A stretch of 64,000 nt of DNA. Source: Aliidiomarina indica. GTDB taxonomy: Bacteria; Pseudomonadota; Gammaproteobacteria; Enterobacterales; Alteromonadaceae. Position numbers and translations under genes: made by a program. Positions 30,384 to 40,195 of this stretch are shown piece by piece. Position 1 is the first letter of the stretch. The number at the start of each line of letters is the position of its first letter. The stretch lies in NCBI RefSeq assembly GCF_015354615.1, contig NZ_JACAVQ010000008.1:1-64000 (forward strand). Reading direction: 5' to 3'. Under the pieces are notes generated by a model. The model did no database searches. It was not told where the DNA came from and saw only the letters and a program-made list of their open reading frames with translations.

Positions 30384-31661
30384 CTATTGTTGCTTCTGGG
30401 CGTGCATCTCCTGCTCTGGGGTTTTCTCACCCTGCAGCCCAGCCGTCAGTACGGATTCATCCACCATATCTTCCGATTTGGCGACAACTAAAGACACCGT
30501 CATGTCTCCCGTCACATTCGTTGCTGTGCGCATCATATCAACAATTCGATCAATTGCGGCAATAAATGCAATGCCCTCTAATGGCAAGCCGACCGCCGAC
30601 AAGGTCACTGTCAACATAACCATCGCTGAACCAGGCACACCAGCGGTGCCAATGGATGCCAAGGTGGCCGTAACCATTATAATAGCGTACTCGGTAAAAC
30701 CGAGCGGAATACCGTATAGATGTGCAATAAAAATCGCTGCAATGGCCGGATAAATACCACCACAGCCATCCATATTTATGGTGGCCCCTAAAGGTAACGA
30801 AAAGCTTGCGTATTCTTTTTTAACACCGAGTTTTTCCGTTGTGGTTTTTAACGTTGAAGGCAAGGTGCCAAAACTGCTTGAGGTAGAAAAAGCAATAATC
30901 TGGGTGGGTAGAATGGCACGAAAGAATTGCCACGGACTTACTTTTGCACCAAAGCGCACTAAGCTACCGTAGACAAAGACAATGTGAATAATACAGGCCA
31001 AGTAAATCGCGCCCACAAATTTCGCTAGGGGTAGCAACATCTCTAGACCGTGCGTACCGACAACCCAGGCCATTAGACCAAACACACCGATAGGCGTTAG
31101 TTCCAGCACGTAGCGGGTAATTTGATACATAACTTCAGCGCCTGATTTAAAAAATTCGCGTACTGGCGCCGCTTTTTCTTTTAAGGCATTCAGGGCTAAG
31201 GCTAACACCACGGAGAAGGTGATAATCTGCAACACATTGCCTTCCACTAGCGCTGCAAATGGGTTGGTAGGAATGACCGATAACAACACTTGCGACACCG
31301 GCGGAATATCCCGCTCACGCACTTCACCAGCAGTGAGTTCTACCGCCGGGGCCAAATCGAGTAAGGTAGCCACGGTTAAACCAATGGCACTGGCAATAAA
31401 GGCGGTAATTAAAAATAATCCCACGGTCTTGCCGGCAAGCTTGCCTAATCGTTGATGGCTTTGCATGCTCGTAATACTGCTCACAATGGCAAACAAAATG
31501 AGCGGTGCTACTAACATTTGGATGGCACGAATAAACAGCTGTCCTAAAGGTTGCATGGCAACAGCGACATCCGCTGCAACAACACCTAATAAACCACCGA
31601 GAATAAAAGCACCGAGGACCCGCTGCCAGAAGGGAATACGAAACCACGCCTGTAACATCAT
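30384..31661 (-). CDS. Dicarboxylate/amino acid:cation symporter (DAACS family)
   Basis: This 425-residue inner-membrane transporter has about eight membrane segments and two re-entrant loops. Diagnostic motifs are the serine-rich hairpin FSTSSSFGTLPST and LPLGATINMDGCGG, as in GltP, DctA and SstT; these form the substrate and sodium/proton sites. I cannot tell glutamate/aspartate from C4-dicarboxylate use. AAGGTG precedes two consecutive ATG codons at 31661 and 31658. A strong terminator isolates it from the M48 gene upstream. Confidence 0.9.
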   Translation of the reverse strand: MMLQAWFRIPFWQRVLGAFILGGLLGVVAADVAVAMQPLGQLFIRAIQMLVAPLILFAIVSSITSMQSHQRLGKLAGKTVGLFLITAFIASAIGLTVATLLDLAPAVELTAGEVRERDIPPVSQVLLSVIPTNPFAALVEGNVLQIITFSVVLALALNALKEKAAPVREFFKSGAEVMYQITRYVLELTPIGVFGLMAWVVGTHGLEMLLPLAKFVGAIYLACIIHIVFVYGSLVRFGAKVSPWQFFRAILPTQIIAFSTSSSFGTLPSTLKTTTEKLGVKKEYASFSLPLGATINMDGCGGIYPAIAAIFIAHLYGIPLGFTEYAIIMVTATLASIGTAGVPGSAMVMLTVTLSAVGLPLEGIAFIAAIDRIVDMMRTATNVTGDMTVSLVVAKSEDMVDESVLTAGLQGEKTPEQEMHAQKQQ

Positions 31662-31696
31662 TACACCTTGTATGTCGCTGTGAGCTGCTACCGTGT

Positions 31697-31744
31697 AAAA
31701 ACGAAACAGCCGTTCATTTGTCGCACTTAAACAAATGAACGGCT
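31697..31744 (-). terminator. Intrinsic terminator downstream of the M48 lipoprotease
   Basis: Perfect 14-bp stem (31708-31721 with 31731-31744), nine-base loop, followed on the minus strand by GTTTCGTTTTT. Confidence 0.85.
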
Positions 31745-31821
31745 TATCATCAAGAATGGTTTGTTCTGGCTTAGAACGAATTCGCCTAACTCATCGGCGA
31801 TAGGTTATATCCCGTGCCACA

Positions 31822-32649
31822 TTACTTGCGATCGAGTGAACGTGGACGTGGGCAATTCGCCGGTCCCGCAGACGCTAATCGTGCTTCATAATGGGGCATA
31901 ACTTCCGGAATTTGTCGCGTTAGGTGACGTATCCGAGTTTGTGGTGATGGATGCGTTGACAACAACTCGGGCGGCGCGCCGCTACTTTCCTTTGCCATAT
32001 TCTCCCAAAGCTTCGGCGCTTGGCGTGGGTCAAAGCCGGCACGCGCCATTAAATCTAGGCCGATTTCGTCGGCTTCTGACTCATGGGTGCGACTGTAAGG
32101 CAGCATCACGCCTACTTGAGCGCCAAGCCCAAGCCCCGCCATAATCATTCCCCGTTGCTCCGGCGGGCGGTCTGCCAGTGCAAAATCAGCACCGACTAAA
32201 ATCCCCGTCAATAACAGGTTGGTCGATAAACGCTCACTACTATGATCGGCTAACACGTGTCCAATCTCATGGCCCATTACGGCCGCCAGCTGATGTTGGT
32301 TTTCCGCCAAGCGCATAATGCCCGTGTAGAAACCCATATAACCGCCGGGTAACGCAAAAGCGTTAATAGTTTCTGATTCAAATACCGCCACTTCCCACTC
32401 CCGACCACGGTACTGGTCAGGAAGTACATCGATAATCGCATCGGCCAAGCATTGAGCATACGCATTCAGCTCAGGGTCGGTAGAAACGGTTTCCTGCTGT
32501 TTTATTTCTGCGAACGACTGCGCGCCCAGACTATTTAACGCGCTACCAGAGAATAAATTTAATTGTGAACGCCCTGTCGGCGATGTGGTGCAGGCAATAA
32601 TAGAGCCAGCAACGAAAAGCATTAAACTCACTTTCACTAGAAATTTCAT
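31822..32649 (-). CDS. M48-family metalloprotease lipoprotein (LoiP/YggG-like)
   Basis: A signal peptide with a lipobox ending at Cys20 (SIIAC) indicates a lipoprotein facing the periplasm. The M48 zinc site HEIGH is at residues 127-131, with the third-ligand Glu probably in SRTHESEADEIG. At 275 residues the size fits LoiP/YggG-type proteases, which are linked to outer-membrane quality control. Its function here is inferred from family only. Confidence 0.88.
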   Translation of the reverse strand: MKFLVKVSLMLFVAGSIIACTTSPTGRSQLNLFSGSALNSLGAQSFAEIKQQETVSTDPELNAYAQCLADAIIDVLPDQYRGREWEVAVFESETINAFALPGGYMGFYTGIMRLAENQHQLAAVMGHEIGHVLADHSSERLSTNLLLTGILVGADFALADRPPEQRGMIMAGLGLGAQVGVMLPYSRTHESEADEIGLDLMARAGFDPRQAPKLWENMAKESSGAPPELLSTHPSPQTRIRHLTRQIPEVMPHYEARLASAGPANCPRPRSLDRK

Positions 32650-32802
32650 AACGCCTTCAACTCCCTGCTTGCTTACGTTGACCCGCAGTCAGAGCAACTT
32701 ACTGTGCTACAGGTTCATATTTCATTGAATCTTAGTTAAAAGTATAGGGTAGGACGAGAGGAACACAAAGGTGATTAACCAACTCTATACAAAAGTTGGG
32801 CC

Positions 32803-32837
32803 AAAAAATAAGCCAGTCAGGAGTGCTGACTGGCTTA
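32803..32837 (-). terminator. Intrinsic terminator downstream of dnaJ
   Basis: Minus strand perfect 12-bp stem TAAGCCAGTCAG/CTGACTGGCTTA, five-base loop, followed by six T residues. Confidence 0.9.
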
Positions 32838-32865
32838 ACTATATCAATCTAACGGTTAAATACGT

Positions 32866-34020
32866 TTAGTTACTGCCGGTGAGGTCGTCAAAAAACTTTT
32901 TTACACCGTCGAAAAAGCCACGTTCTTTCGGGCGATACCTCGCCGCTTCATCGCCGCTACCCATGGAATCTTCGAATTCCTTAAGTAAGGCTTTTTGTTT
33001 CGCTGAGAGGTTCACCGGGGTTTCGATGACGGCTTTACACACCAAATCACCCACCGCTCCTGAACGCACAGATTTCACACCTTTCCCGCGCAATCGGAAC
33101 ATACGCCCAGTTTGGGTTTCTGCCGGGATTTTCAGTTTTACGCGACCATCCAATGTCGGTACTTCAACTTCGCCACCTAATGCAGCATGAGTGAAGCTCA
33201 CCGGCACTTCGCAATACAAGTTATTCCCATCGCGTTTAAAAATCTGATGTTCACGAACCCGAACTTGCACGTATAAATCGCCGCTCGGGGCACCGTGTTC
33301 ACCCGCTTCACCTTCACCACTCAAGCGCACCCGATCGCCGGTATCAACACCCGCTGGAATTTTGACATTCAGAGTTCTGGTTTTCTCAACACGACCATGG
33401 CCATGACAGCTGCGACACGGGTTAGTAACGATAGTCCCACGACCATTACACTTCGGACAGGTTTGGTTCACTGCAAAGAAGCCTTGGCGCATTTGCACTT
33501 GCCCTGCACCATGACAGTAATCACAGGTTTTCGGCGGCGTATTATCCGCTGAGCCTGTACCATCGCAGTCATCACAAGTGCTCAGACGAGGGATTTTTAA
33601 TTCCACGTCTTTGCCACGAACTGCGTCCTCGAGGGTCATATCAAGATCGTAGCGCAAATCGGCACCGCGTTGCGCACGACGCCCACCACCACCGCGACGG
33701 CCGCCACCAAAGATGTCACCGAATACGTCGCCGAAAATATCAGAGAAGTCGGCGCCACCAAATCCGCCGCCACCGCCGTGGCCGCCACGTGCTTGGTCGA
33801 ATGCATCATGACCATACTGATCATACACTTGGCGCTTTTGTGGATCGCTCAGTACTTCGTAGGCTTCTTTTACCTCTTTGAACTTGATTTCAAGATCTTT
33901 ATCGCCTTTCGTCCGGTCGGGATGAAACTTCATCGCCAACTTTTTGTAGGCTTTCTTGATTTCGCGCTCATCGGCACCCTTGCTTACCCCAAGGACTTCG
34001 TAGTAATCAGTTTTCGCCAT
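32866..34020 (-). CDS. dnaJ: Chaperone DnaJ (Hsp40)
   Basis: DnaJ delivers substrates to DnaK and stimulates its ATPase. The 384 residues show the J domain with HPD (MKFHPDR, about residues 30-36), a Gly/Phe-rich region (about 75-115), the zinc region with four CxxCxGxG-type repeats (about 145-215) and two C-terminal substrate-binding domains. It follows dnaK after a 91-bp gap with a hairpin. Confidence 0.98.
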   Translation of the reverse strand: MAKTDYYEVLGVSKGADEREIKKAYKKLAMKFHPDRTKGDKDLEIKFKEVKEAYEVLSDPQKRQVYDQYGHDAFDQARGGHGGGGGFGGADFSDIFGDVFGDIFGGGRRGGGGRRAQRGADLRYDLDMTLEDAVRGKDVELKIPRLSTCDDCDGTGSADNTPPKTCDYCHGAGQVQMRQGFFAVNQTCPKCNGRGTIVTNPCRSCHGHGRVEKTRTLNVKIPAGVDTGDRVRLSGEGEAGEHGAPSGDLYVQVRVREHQIFKRDGNNLYCEVPVSFTHAALGGEVEVPTLDGRVKLKIPAETQTGRMFRLRGKGVKSVRSGAVGDLVCKAVIETPVNLSAKQKALLKEFEDSMGSGDEAARYRPKERGFFDGVKKFFDDLTGSN

Positions 34021-34054
34021 AGGTTCCTAATCTCTTTCTCTGCGTTATACGCAT

Positions 34055-34085
34055 ACACGGGCGTTCCTCTCGGTAACGCCCGTGT
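34055..34085 (-). promoter_or_regulatory. Stem-loop between dnaK and dnaJ
   Basis: Perfect 11-bp stem ACACGGGCGTT/AACGCCCGTGT with a nine-base loop and no T run, so it is not a standard terminator. It could protect the dnaK transcript end or set the dnaK:dnaJ ratio. Confidence 0.55.
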
Positions 34086-34111
34086 TGCGGAAGGAGTTAC
34101 ACGCGCAAGAA

Positions 34112-36034
34112 TTACTTCTTCTCGTCGTCCTTCACTTCTTCAAACTCAGCGTCTACCACATCATCTGCGGCATCACTTGCGGCACTGTCATCGCCACCTG
34201 CTTGTTGCTGTTGCTGAGCTTGCTGCTGCGCAATTTCCATCAGCTTCTGTGATTTTTCCATCAACGCTTGCGATTTCGCTTCAATCGCTTCTTTATCGCT
34301 TGCTTTGATTGCATCTTCTAAATCACTAACTGCTTGCTCAATGGCTGCTTTGTCTTCTTCTGGCAGTGCATCACCCGCTTCGTCAATTTGCTTTTTAGTC
34401 GCATGAATCAACGCATCGGCTTGGTTACGCGCCTGTACCATTTCTTCGAATTTCTTATCTTCTTCAGCGTGTGCTTCCGCATCGCGCACCATGTTCTCGA
34501 CTTCATCGTCGGTTAAACCAGAAGATGCCTTAATCGTAATCTTCTGTTCTTTGCCTGTGTCTTTATCTTTCGCCGACACATGCAAAATACCGTCTGCATC
34601 GATATCGAAGGTTACTTCGATTTGTGGCACGCCACGTGGTGCTGGACGAATTCCCTCAAGGTTAAACTGCCCCAAGGATTTGTTGTCCGAAGAGCGCTTA
34701 CGCTCACCTTGCAACACATGAATCGTTACCGCAGATTGATTATCATCGGCCGTTGAGAACGTTTGCGATTTCTTGGTCGGAATCGTGGTGTTTTTCTCAA
34801 TCAGCGATGTCATCACACCACCCATGGTTTCAATACCTAGGGATAATGGGCAAACATCCAGCAGCAATACGTCTTTCACGTCGCCTTGCAATACACCGGC
34901 TTGAACCGCTGCACCCACCGCGACCGCTTCATCTGGGTTTACATCTTTACGCGCTTCTTTACCGAAGAAGTCCGCAACTATTTGTTGCACTTTTGGCATA
35001 CGGGTTTGACCGCCCACCAAAATAATGTCGTTTACATCGTTTACTTTTAATCCGGCATCGGCGAGAGCCTGTTTTACGGGCTCAAGCGTTTTCTTCACCA
35101 TATCTTCAACTAGCGACTCTAGTTTTGAGCGCGTGAGTTTGATGGCCATGTGCTTCGGACCTGACGCATCAGCAGTGATATACGGTAAGTTCACTTCTGT
35201 TTGTTGCGCCGATGACAATTCGATCTTGGCCTTTTCGCCCGCTTCTTTTAAGCGCTGCATTGCCAAAGGATCTTTACGTAAATCAATGCCTTGGTCTTTA
35301 TTAAACTGCTCAACCAAGTAGTTAATCACGCGGTTATCGAAATCTTCACCACCCAAGTGGGTGTCACCGTTGGTCGCCAACACTTCAAAGGTGTGCTCGC
35401 CATCCACTTCATCAATTTCAATAATTGAAATATCGAAAGTACCGCCACCTAAGTCATAAACCGCAATAACATTATCGCCTTTCTTACGATCCATACCGTA
35501 AGCAAGCGCGGCAGCTGTTGGCTCATTGATAATACGCTTAACATCAAGACCCGCGATGCGGCCTGCATCTTTGGTTGCCTGACGCTGCGCATCATTAAAG
35601 TATGCAGGAACAGTAATGACCGCCTCGGTTACTTTCTCACCAAGGTAATCTTCTGCAGTTTTCTTCATTTTCTTCAATACTTCAGCAGAAATTTGCGGTG
35701 GCGCTTTCCTTTCACCCTTCACTTCTACCCAAGCATCGCCGTTATCTGCCTTTTTGATACCAAATGGCATGATACCGATGTCGCGCTGCACTTCTTCGTC
35801 TTCGAAACGACGACCAATTAAGCGCTTAATCGCATACAACGTATTTTGCGGGTTTGTGACCGCCTGACGTTTCGCCGGCGCACCAACAAGAACTTCACCG
35901 TCATCCGCAAATGCAACAACGGATGGGGTGGTGCGATCGCCTTCTGCGTTTTCAATCACGCGTGGCTTATCACCGTCCATAATAGCGACACAAGAATTTG
36001 TTGTGCCTAAATCGATACCAATAATTTTGCCCAT
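34112..36034 (-). CDS. dnaK: Chaperone DnaK (Hsp70)
   Basis: DnaK is the central Hsp70. The 640 residues comprise the ATPase domain beginning [15 protein letters not shown], with [11 protein letters not shown] and the linker [16 protein letters not shown], then the substrate-binding domain and a helical lid ending in the acidic EEVKDDEKK tail. I chose ATG at 36034, which has GGAG upstream and gives the family N-terminus. A sigma-32 promoter sits in the gap after grpE, so dnaK can be transcribed apart from grpE. Confidence 0.98.
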   Translation of the reverse strand: MGKIIGIDLGTTNSCVAIMDGDKPRVIENAEGDRTTPSVVAFADDGEVLVGAPAKRQAVTNPQNTLYAIKRLIGRRFEDEEVQRDIGIMPFGIKKADNGDAWVEVKGERKAPPQISAEVLKKMKKTAEDYLGEKVTEAVITVPAYFNDAQRQATKDAGRIAGLDVKRIINEPTAAALAYGMDRKKGDNVIAVYDLGGGTFDISIIEIDEVDGEHTFEVLATNGDTHLGGEDFDNRVINYLVEQFNKDQGIDLRKDPLAMQRLKEAGEKAKIELSSAQQTEVNLPYITADASGPKHMAIKLTRSKLESLVEDMVKKTLEPVKQALADAGLKVNDVNDIILVGGQTRMPKVQQIVADFFGKEARKDVNPDEAVAVGAAVQAGVLQGDVKDVLLLDVCPLSLGIETMGGVMTSLIEKNTTIPTKKSQTFSTADDNQSAVTIHVLQGERKRSSDNKSLGQFNLEGIRPAPRGVPQIEVTFDIDADGILHVSAKDKDTGKEQKITIKASSGLTDDEVENMVRDAEAHAEEDKKFEEMVQARNQADALIHATKKQIDEAGDALPEEDKAAIEQAVSDLEDAIKASDKEAIEAKSQALMEKSQKLMEIAQQQAQQQQQAGGDDSAASDAADDVVDAEFEEVKDDEKK

Positions 36035-36076
36035 GTCTTTCTCCAAACCTTTCAATTTGTTGCCGGGATGTCATGG

Positions 36077-36104
36077 ATATGGGGACACCCCAATCTGATT
36101 TCAA
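36077..36104 (-). promoter_or_regulatory. Sigma-32 promoter for dnaK
   Basis: Minus strand TTGAAA (36099-36104), 14-bp spacer, CCCCATAT (36077-36084), a near-perfect heat-shock promoter. Confidence 0.8.
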
Positions 36105-36128
36105 TAGAAACTTTGTGGTCTTTTTTGT

Positions 36129-36761
36129 TTACGCACTCGCTGCTTTGGTAACCATTACCATCGCCGGGCGCAACAAACGTCCATTCAGCAAATAACCCTT
36201 TTGCATTACATAAAGCACCGAGTTCGGTGGTAGTTCAGCATGCTCCTGCATGCCCATCGCTTCATGCAGCTGCGGATTAAACGGTTGTCCTTGAGGGTCG
36301 AGCACTTCCATACCAAACTTTTCAATGGTGCTGAGAAACCCTTTGTGAGTCATTTCAATTCCCTCAGCAATTTTCGCTTGGGCTTCGTCATCCTTGTCGA
36401 TGGTTTGCAGTGCCCGTTCGAGGTTATCAATGACTGAGAGTAATTCGCCGGCAAATTTTTCCAGCGCAAAGTTACGGGCCTTCTCAACTTCGAGTGCGGC
36501 TCTGCGTTTCGCATTCTCGGCATCAGCGGCAACGCGCAATGCTCTTTCTTTCTCTTGCGCAAGCTCGTTAGCGAGTATCGACACCTTACGCTCAAGTTCA
36601 GCGACACGGTCATCGCCCTCTGCGTCTTCAGTAACCGCTTCAACACCGTCGTCTAGCTGCTCTGCAGACTCAGCGTGTTGCTCTTCTTCATTAACCGGCG
36701 CCGCTTGCTGGTCCTGCTCGTTTGGCGCCATCGATTCGTCTGATTGGCTTTGCTTTGTCAT
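36129..36761 (-). CDS. grpE: Nucleotide exchange factor GrpE
   Basis: GrpE releases ADP from DnaK. The ~210-residue protein has a disordered acidic N-terminus, a long helical dimerisation region (about 60-130) and the C-terminal beta domain with the family signature (GFLSTIEKFGMEVLDP, later MQKGYLLNGRLLRPAMV). I chose the ATG at 36761 because GGAG lies six bases upstream; other starts at 36773 and further are possible. A sigma-32 promoter is upstream. Confidence 0.95.
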   Translation of the reverse strand: MTKQSQSDESMAPNEQDQQAAPVNEEEQHAESAEQLDDGVEAVTEDAEGDDRVAELERKVSILANELAQEKERALRVAADAENAKRRAALEVEKARNFALEKFAGELLSVIDNLERALQTIDKDDEAQAKIAEGIEMTHKGFLSTIEKFGMEVLDPQGQPFNPQLHEAMGMQEHAELPPNSVLYVMQKGYLLNGRLLRPAMVMVTKAASA

Positions 36762-36827
36762 GCCATGCTCCATCGTTTCTGTCCGATCTTTCGTAGTTCG
36801 GATACAATGATTAACCGTTGCGAAGGG

Positions 36828-36855
36828 ATATGGGGGCGTTCTAGCTGAATTCAAG
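36828..36855 (-). promoter_or_regulatory. Sigma-32 promoter for grpE
   Basis: Minus strand CTTGAA (36850-36855), 14-bp spacer, CCCCATAT (36828-36835). It fits the heat-shock consensus closely. Confidence 0.82.
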
Positions 36856-36937
36856 AAAAAATTTTCAGCTTTTGACTTATTGATCTCTACCAGGAAACTC
36901 CGTAGCTTTAAGGCATTGATCTTAAATGGAGCCGCTC

Positions 36938-37858
36938 ATGGCTACGCAGCCTCATTCGCCACCCGAGAAACGAGATATGTCGACCCCAGCATTTTCCGTT
37001 GTTGGCCTGTTGTGTCGCAATGAATCCGACTCAGCCTCTGAGACATTACACGCCCTCATCTTGGCCTTGAAAGAACATGGATTCTCCCTATTGCTCGGTG
37101 AAGATGCGCCCGATTGCATCGAGGGCAGCGCCCTTGAACGCTGCAGTCTTAAGCAAATAGGTGAGCGTGCTGAGGTGGCGATTGTGATCGGGGGTGACGG
37201 TCGCATGCTCGGTGCAGCGCGCACGCTTAGCCAACACGATATCGCCGTGATTGGCGTGAACCGCGGCAACTTAGGATTTCTTACTGATGTGGCGCCCGAT
37301 GAGGCGGTACAACAAATTTTAGAGGTGCTATACGGCCACTACCGCACTGAATACCGCTTTCTTTTAGATGCGATAGTTACTGATGCACAGGGCAACCAAA
37401 CCCGCGGCAATGCCATGAATGAGGTGGTATTACACTCAGACCAAGTGGCTCACATGCTCGAGTTTGAAGTGAGTGTGGATGAACAATTTGTATTCAGCCA
37501 ACGCTCCGATGGCTTAATTATCGCCACCCCCACTGGTTCTACTGCTTATTCCTTGTCTGCCGGCGGCCCCATTTTAACGCCTGAGCTTGATGCCATTACC
37601 TTGGTTCCCATGTTCCCTCACTCGTTAAGCAGCCGACCTATTGTAGTTCCTGGCGATAGCAAAATAAGCATCAAAGTCGCTCCCGATGAAGAGCCATTAC
37701 ATATCAGTTGTGATGGACACATTAAGCTATCCGTGTCGCCAGGTAGCACGATTCATATTCGCCGCCAATCCGATCGCCTTCGTCTTATTCATCCGCTTAC
37801 CTACAATTATTACCACGTGTTACGAAATAAGCTGAATTGGGGCAGTCGCCTCTTCTGA
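36938..37858 (+). CDS. nadK: NAD kinase
   Basis: NadK phosphorylates NAD to NADP. The protein shows GGDGRMLGAAR, NRGNLGFLTDV and SDGLIIATPTGSTAYSLSAGGPI, the standard nucleotide-binding motifs. ATG at 36938 has GGAG upstream; the earlier ATG at 36926 and a later one near 36977 are alternatives, so the N-terminus is uncertain by a few residues. It is divergent from grpE, as in E. coli. Confidence 0.96.
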   Translation: MATQPHSPPEKRDMSTPAFSVVGLLCRNESDSASETLHALILALKEHGFSLLLGEDAPDCIEGSALERCSLKQIGERAEVAIVIGGDGRMLGAARTLSQHDIAVIGVNRGNLGFLTDVAPDEAVQQILEVLYGHYRTEYRFLLDAIVTDAQGNQTRGNAMNEVVLHSDQVAHMLEFEVSVDEQFVFSQRSDGLIIATPTGSTAYSLSAGGPILTPELDAITLVPMFPHSLSSRPIVVPGDSKISIKVAPDEEPLHISCDGHIKLSVSPGSTIHIRRQSDRLRLIHPLTYNYYHVLRNKLNWGSRLF

Positions 37859-37905
37859 TTTTTTTTCATACAACATATTGCGCTACTGGATAAACACTGT
37901 ATATT

Positions 37906-37925
37906 TACTGTATAGATAAACAGTA
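37906..37925 (+). promoter_or_regulatory. LexA (SOS) box before recN
   Basis: TACTGTATAGATAAACAGTA matches the LexA consensus (CTGT-N8-ACAG with flanking TA) and lies 33 bp before recN. An adjacent CTGTATAT half site overlaps a plausible promoter (TTGCGC at 37878, TATATT at 37900). Confidence 0.85.
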
Positions 37926-37958
37926 TCGCAATTCGTTTATGGAGAGGCTGGAGGCACT

Positions 37959-39641
37959 ATGCTGACTCAACTAAATATTCGTCAGTTTGCTATCGTCGAT
38001 CATCTTGATATTGATTTTCAAAAAGGTATGACCGCAATTACTGGGGAAACGGGTGCAGGGAAATCGATTGCACTGGATGCACTCAGTTTGTGTTTAGGGG
38101 CGCGTTCGGAAAGCCACATGGTGCGTCCTGGGGCCAATAAAGCGGAAATCACTGCAAGCTTTTGCGTGCGTCAATTACCCCACGTTCTAGAGTGGCTAGA
38201 AGAGCACGACTTATCACTTGATGACGTTCAGGATAACGAAGATAGCTGTATTATCCGCCGTACTATTTCTGCAGAAGGTCGCTCAAAAGCCTTTGTCAAT
38301 GGGGCTCTTGTTCCAGTGGGGACACTTAAAGAGTTAGGCCGTATGCTCATCAGTTTACATGGCCAAAATGAGCATCACCTGCTCATGAAAACTGATTACC
38401 AAATGCAGTTGCTCGATCAATTTTCTAACCATGCATCGTTATTGGCCGCCACGCGTTCATCGTTCCAGCAGTGGCGTCAACTTATCCGTGAACAGCGTGA
38501 GTTGCAGCAGCGAGTTGAACACGAAAATGCGCGCCGACAATTGCTTGAATATCAAGTTGGGGAGCTCGACGACTTTGCCCCTTCGGCAGAAGAATATGAA
38601 CAGCTAGAAAGCGACCATAAGCGGTTAGCGAATGCCTCGACACTGGTGGATGATGCGCAATTTAGTTTGGGCACCCTATACGATGGTGAGCACAACAATG
38701 CTTATCATCTTATTCAAGCGGTGAAACAACGGCTAGAGCATAGCTTAAGCCTTGATGATCGCTTAGCCCCAATTGTTGATCTGCTAGAGTCGGCATCGGT
38801 TCAGGTGGAAGAAGCAGTCCATGAGCTGCGCCACTATCAAGATGCTATCGAACTTGATCCAGAAGCCTTGCGCACTTGTGAAGATCGCTTGTCGCAAACG
38901 CTTCAACTGGCGAAGAAGCATCAGGCAGCCCCTTCTGATTTGGCGCAAATTCATGCCCAATTAAAACAAGAGCTGTCAGAAATTACAGCGTCAGAATCGC
39001 GTCTGGCAAATCTGCAACCAGACATCGACAAAGCATGGCAGAGTTACGCAAAGGCCGCTGATGCTTTGTCACAAAGTCGTCGCAAAGCGGCTGAAAAACT
39101 GGCGGCACAAGTTACTCGCAGCCTCCATGAATTGAATATTCCTGATGGCGAGTTTGTCGTCAACATTGACTCTGACATCGAACAACATCACAGCGCCCAC
39201 GGCCAAGATATCATTCAGTTTTTGGTAAGCGCCAATGCTGGGCAACCGCTGCAACCCATTCAGAAAGTCGCCTCGGGGGGCGAGTTGTCGCGCATTAGCT
39301 TAGCTATTCAAGTGCTCACTGCAGGAAATGGCAATTTACCAACACTGGTATTTGACGAAGTTGATGTGGGGGTAAGTGGTCCAACGGCGGCAACAGTCGG
39401 CAAGCTATTGCGGTCTTTAGGCGAAAACAACCAAGTCCTATGTGTTACCCATCTTCCGCAAGTTGCTGCACGCGCCCATCAGCAATTATTCGTAAGAAAG
39501 CTAAAGCAAGATGGCAAAACACTCACCACGATGGAATCTCTAAGCGATTCCCACCGAGTGCACGAATTGGCCCGTTTACTCGGCGGAGATACCGTCACAG
39601 AGCACGCTATAGCGAACGCACGGGAACTTCTCGCCGGTTAG
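37959..39641 (+). CDS. recN: DNA repair protein RecN
   Basis: RecN is an SMC-like ATPase for double-strand break repair. The 560 residues have an N-terminal Walker A (GETGAGKSIALDALSLCLG), a long coiled coil (about 150-370), the ABC signature KVASGGELSRISLAIQ and Walker B LVFDEVDVGVSG. The upstream LexA box agrees with SOS control of recN in E. coli. Confidence 0.97.
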   Translation: MLTQLNIRQFAIVDHLDIDFQKGMTAITGETGAGKSIALDALSLCLGARSESHMVRPGANKAEITASFCVRQLPHVLEWLEEHDLSLDDVQDNEDSCIIRRTISAEGRSKAFVNGALVPVGTLKELGRMLISLHGQNEHHLLMKTDYQMQLLDQFSNHASLLAATRSSFQQWRQLIREQRELQQRVEHENARRQLLEYQVGELDDFAPSAEEYEQLESDHKRLANASTLVDDAQFSLGTLYDGEHNNAYHLIQAVKQRLEHSLSLDDRLAPIVDLLESASVQVEEAVHELRHYQDAIELDPEALRTCEDRLSQTLQLAKKHQAAPSDLAQIHAQLKQELSEITASESRLANLQPDIDKAWQSYAKAADALSQSRRKAAEKLAAQVTRSLHELNIPDGEFVVNIDSDIEQHHSAHGQDIIQFLVSANAGQPLQPIQKVASGGELSRISLAIQVLTAGNGNLPTLVFDEVDVGVSGPTAATVGKLLRSLGENNQVLCVTHLPQVAARAHQQLFVRKLKQDGKTLTTMESLSDSHRVHELARLLGGDTVTEHAIANARELLAG

Positions 39642-39676
39642 TCGGAACTTTTTATCCACATAAAAGACCAATAAAA

Positions 39677-39708
39677 GCCTCGGACGTCTGGTGTCCGAGG
39701 CCCCTTTT
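39677..39708 (+). terminator. Intrinsic terminator downstream of recN
   Basis: Plus-strand stem GCCTCGGAC/GTCCGAGGC with a seven-base loop, followed by CCCTTTT. Confidence 0.8.
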
Positions 39709-39750
39709 ACGCTAAGATTTAACTCTGAATTTTGGATACCCGGTTTATCT

Positions 39751-40098
39751 ATGAGAATTATTACGGCTTTAGCACTCGCATTCGCTCTTACAAATTGCGC
39801 AGTTTTCGATCCATTGGTTTATAAGATCGACATTCCTCAAGGCAATTATGTAGAGCAACAAGACATTGATCAGCTGCGCGTTGGCATGACCAAAGAACAA
39901 GTTCGCTTTGTCCTTGGTTCACCGGTTGCAGAAAACGCTTATCGCTCTGGCGAGTGGCATTACGTGTATCGGCTGAAGCCGGGCCGTGGGTCTGTAACGA
40001 CACGTCATTTAACCGTCCACTTTGATAATGAGTTGGTTGCGAGCTTAAGTGGCGATTATGAGACGCCAGAGGATTTCTACACGCCGTTAGACGACTAA
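39751..40098 (+). CDS. bamE: Outer membrane assembly lipoprotein BamE
   Basis: BamE (SmpA) is a small BAM-complex subunit. From the ATG at 39751 the product has a signal peptide with lipobox LTNC (Cys16) and the SmpA/OmlA fold motif LRVGMTKEQVRFVLGSP. The longer upstream reading would bury the signal peptide. Its place next to recN is conserved in Gammaproteobacteria. Confidence 0.94.
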   Translation: MRIITALALAFALTNCAVFDPLVYKIDIPQGNYVEQQDIDQLRVGMTKEQVRFVLGSPVAENAYRSGEWHYVYRLKPGRGSVTTRHLTVHFDNELVASLSGDYETPEDFYTPLDD

Positions 40099-40195
40099 TC
40101 GTTTAGAGGAAGATGAGGGAGCTACCTCGGGCACACGAAACGTGCTGCGACGCAATTTCGCAGACAGCGAAACTAAGAGGCAATAGGCAACAAGC

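Noticed and set aside
34670-36809. Plus-strand frames opposite dnaK and grpE
   Set aside because: They are shadows of strongly coding minus-strand genes and have no start signals or family similarity.
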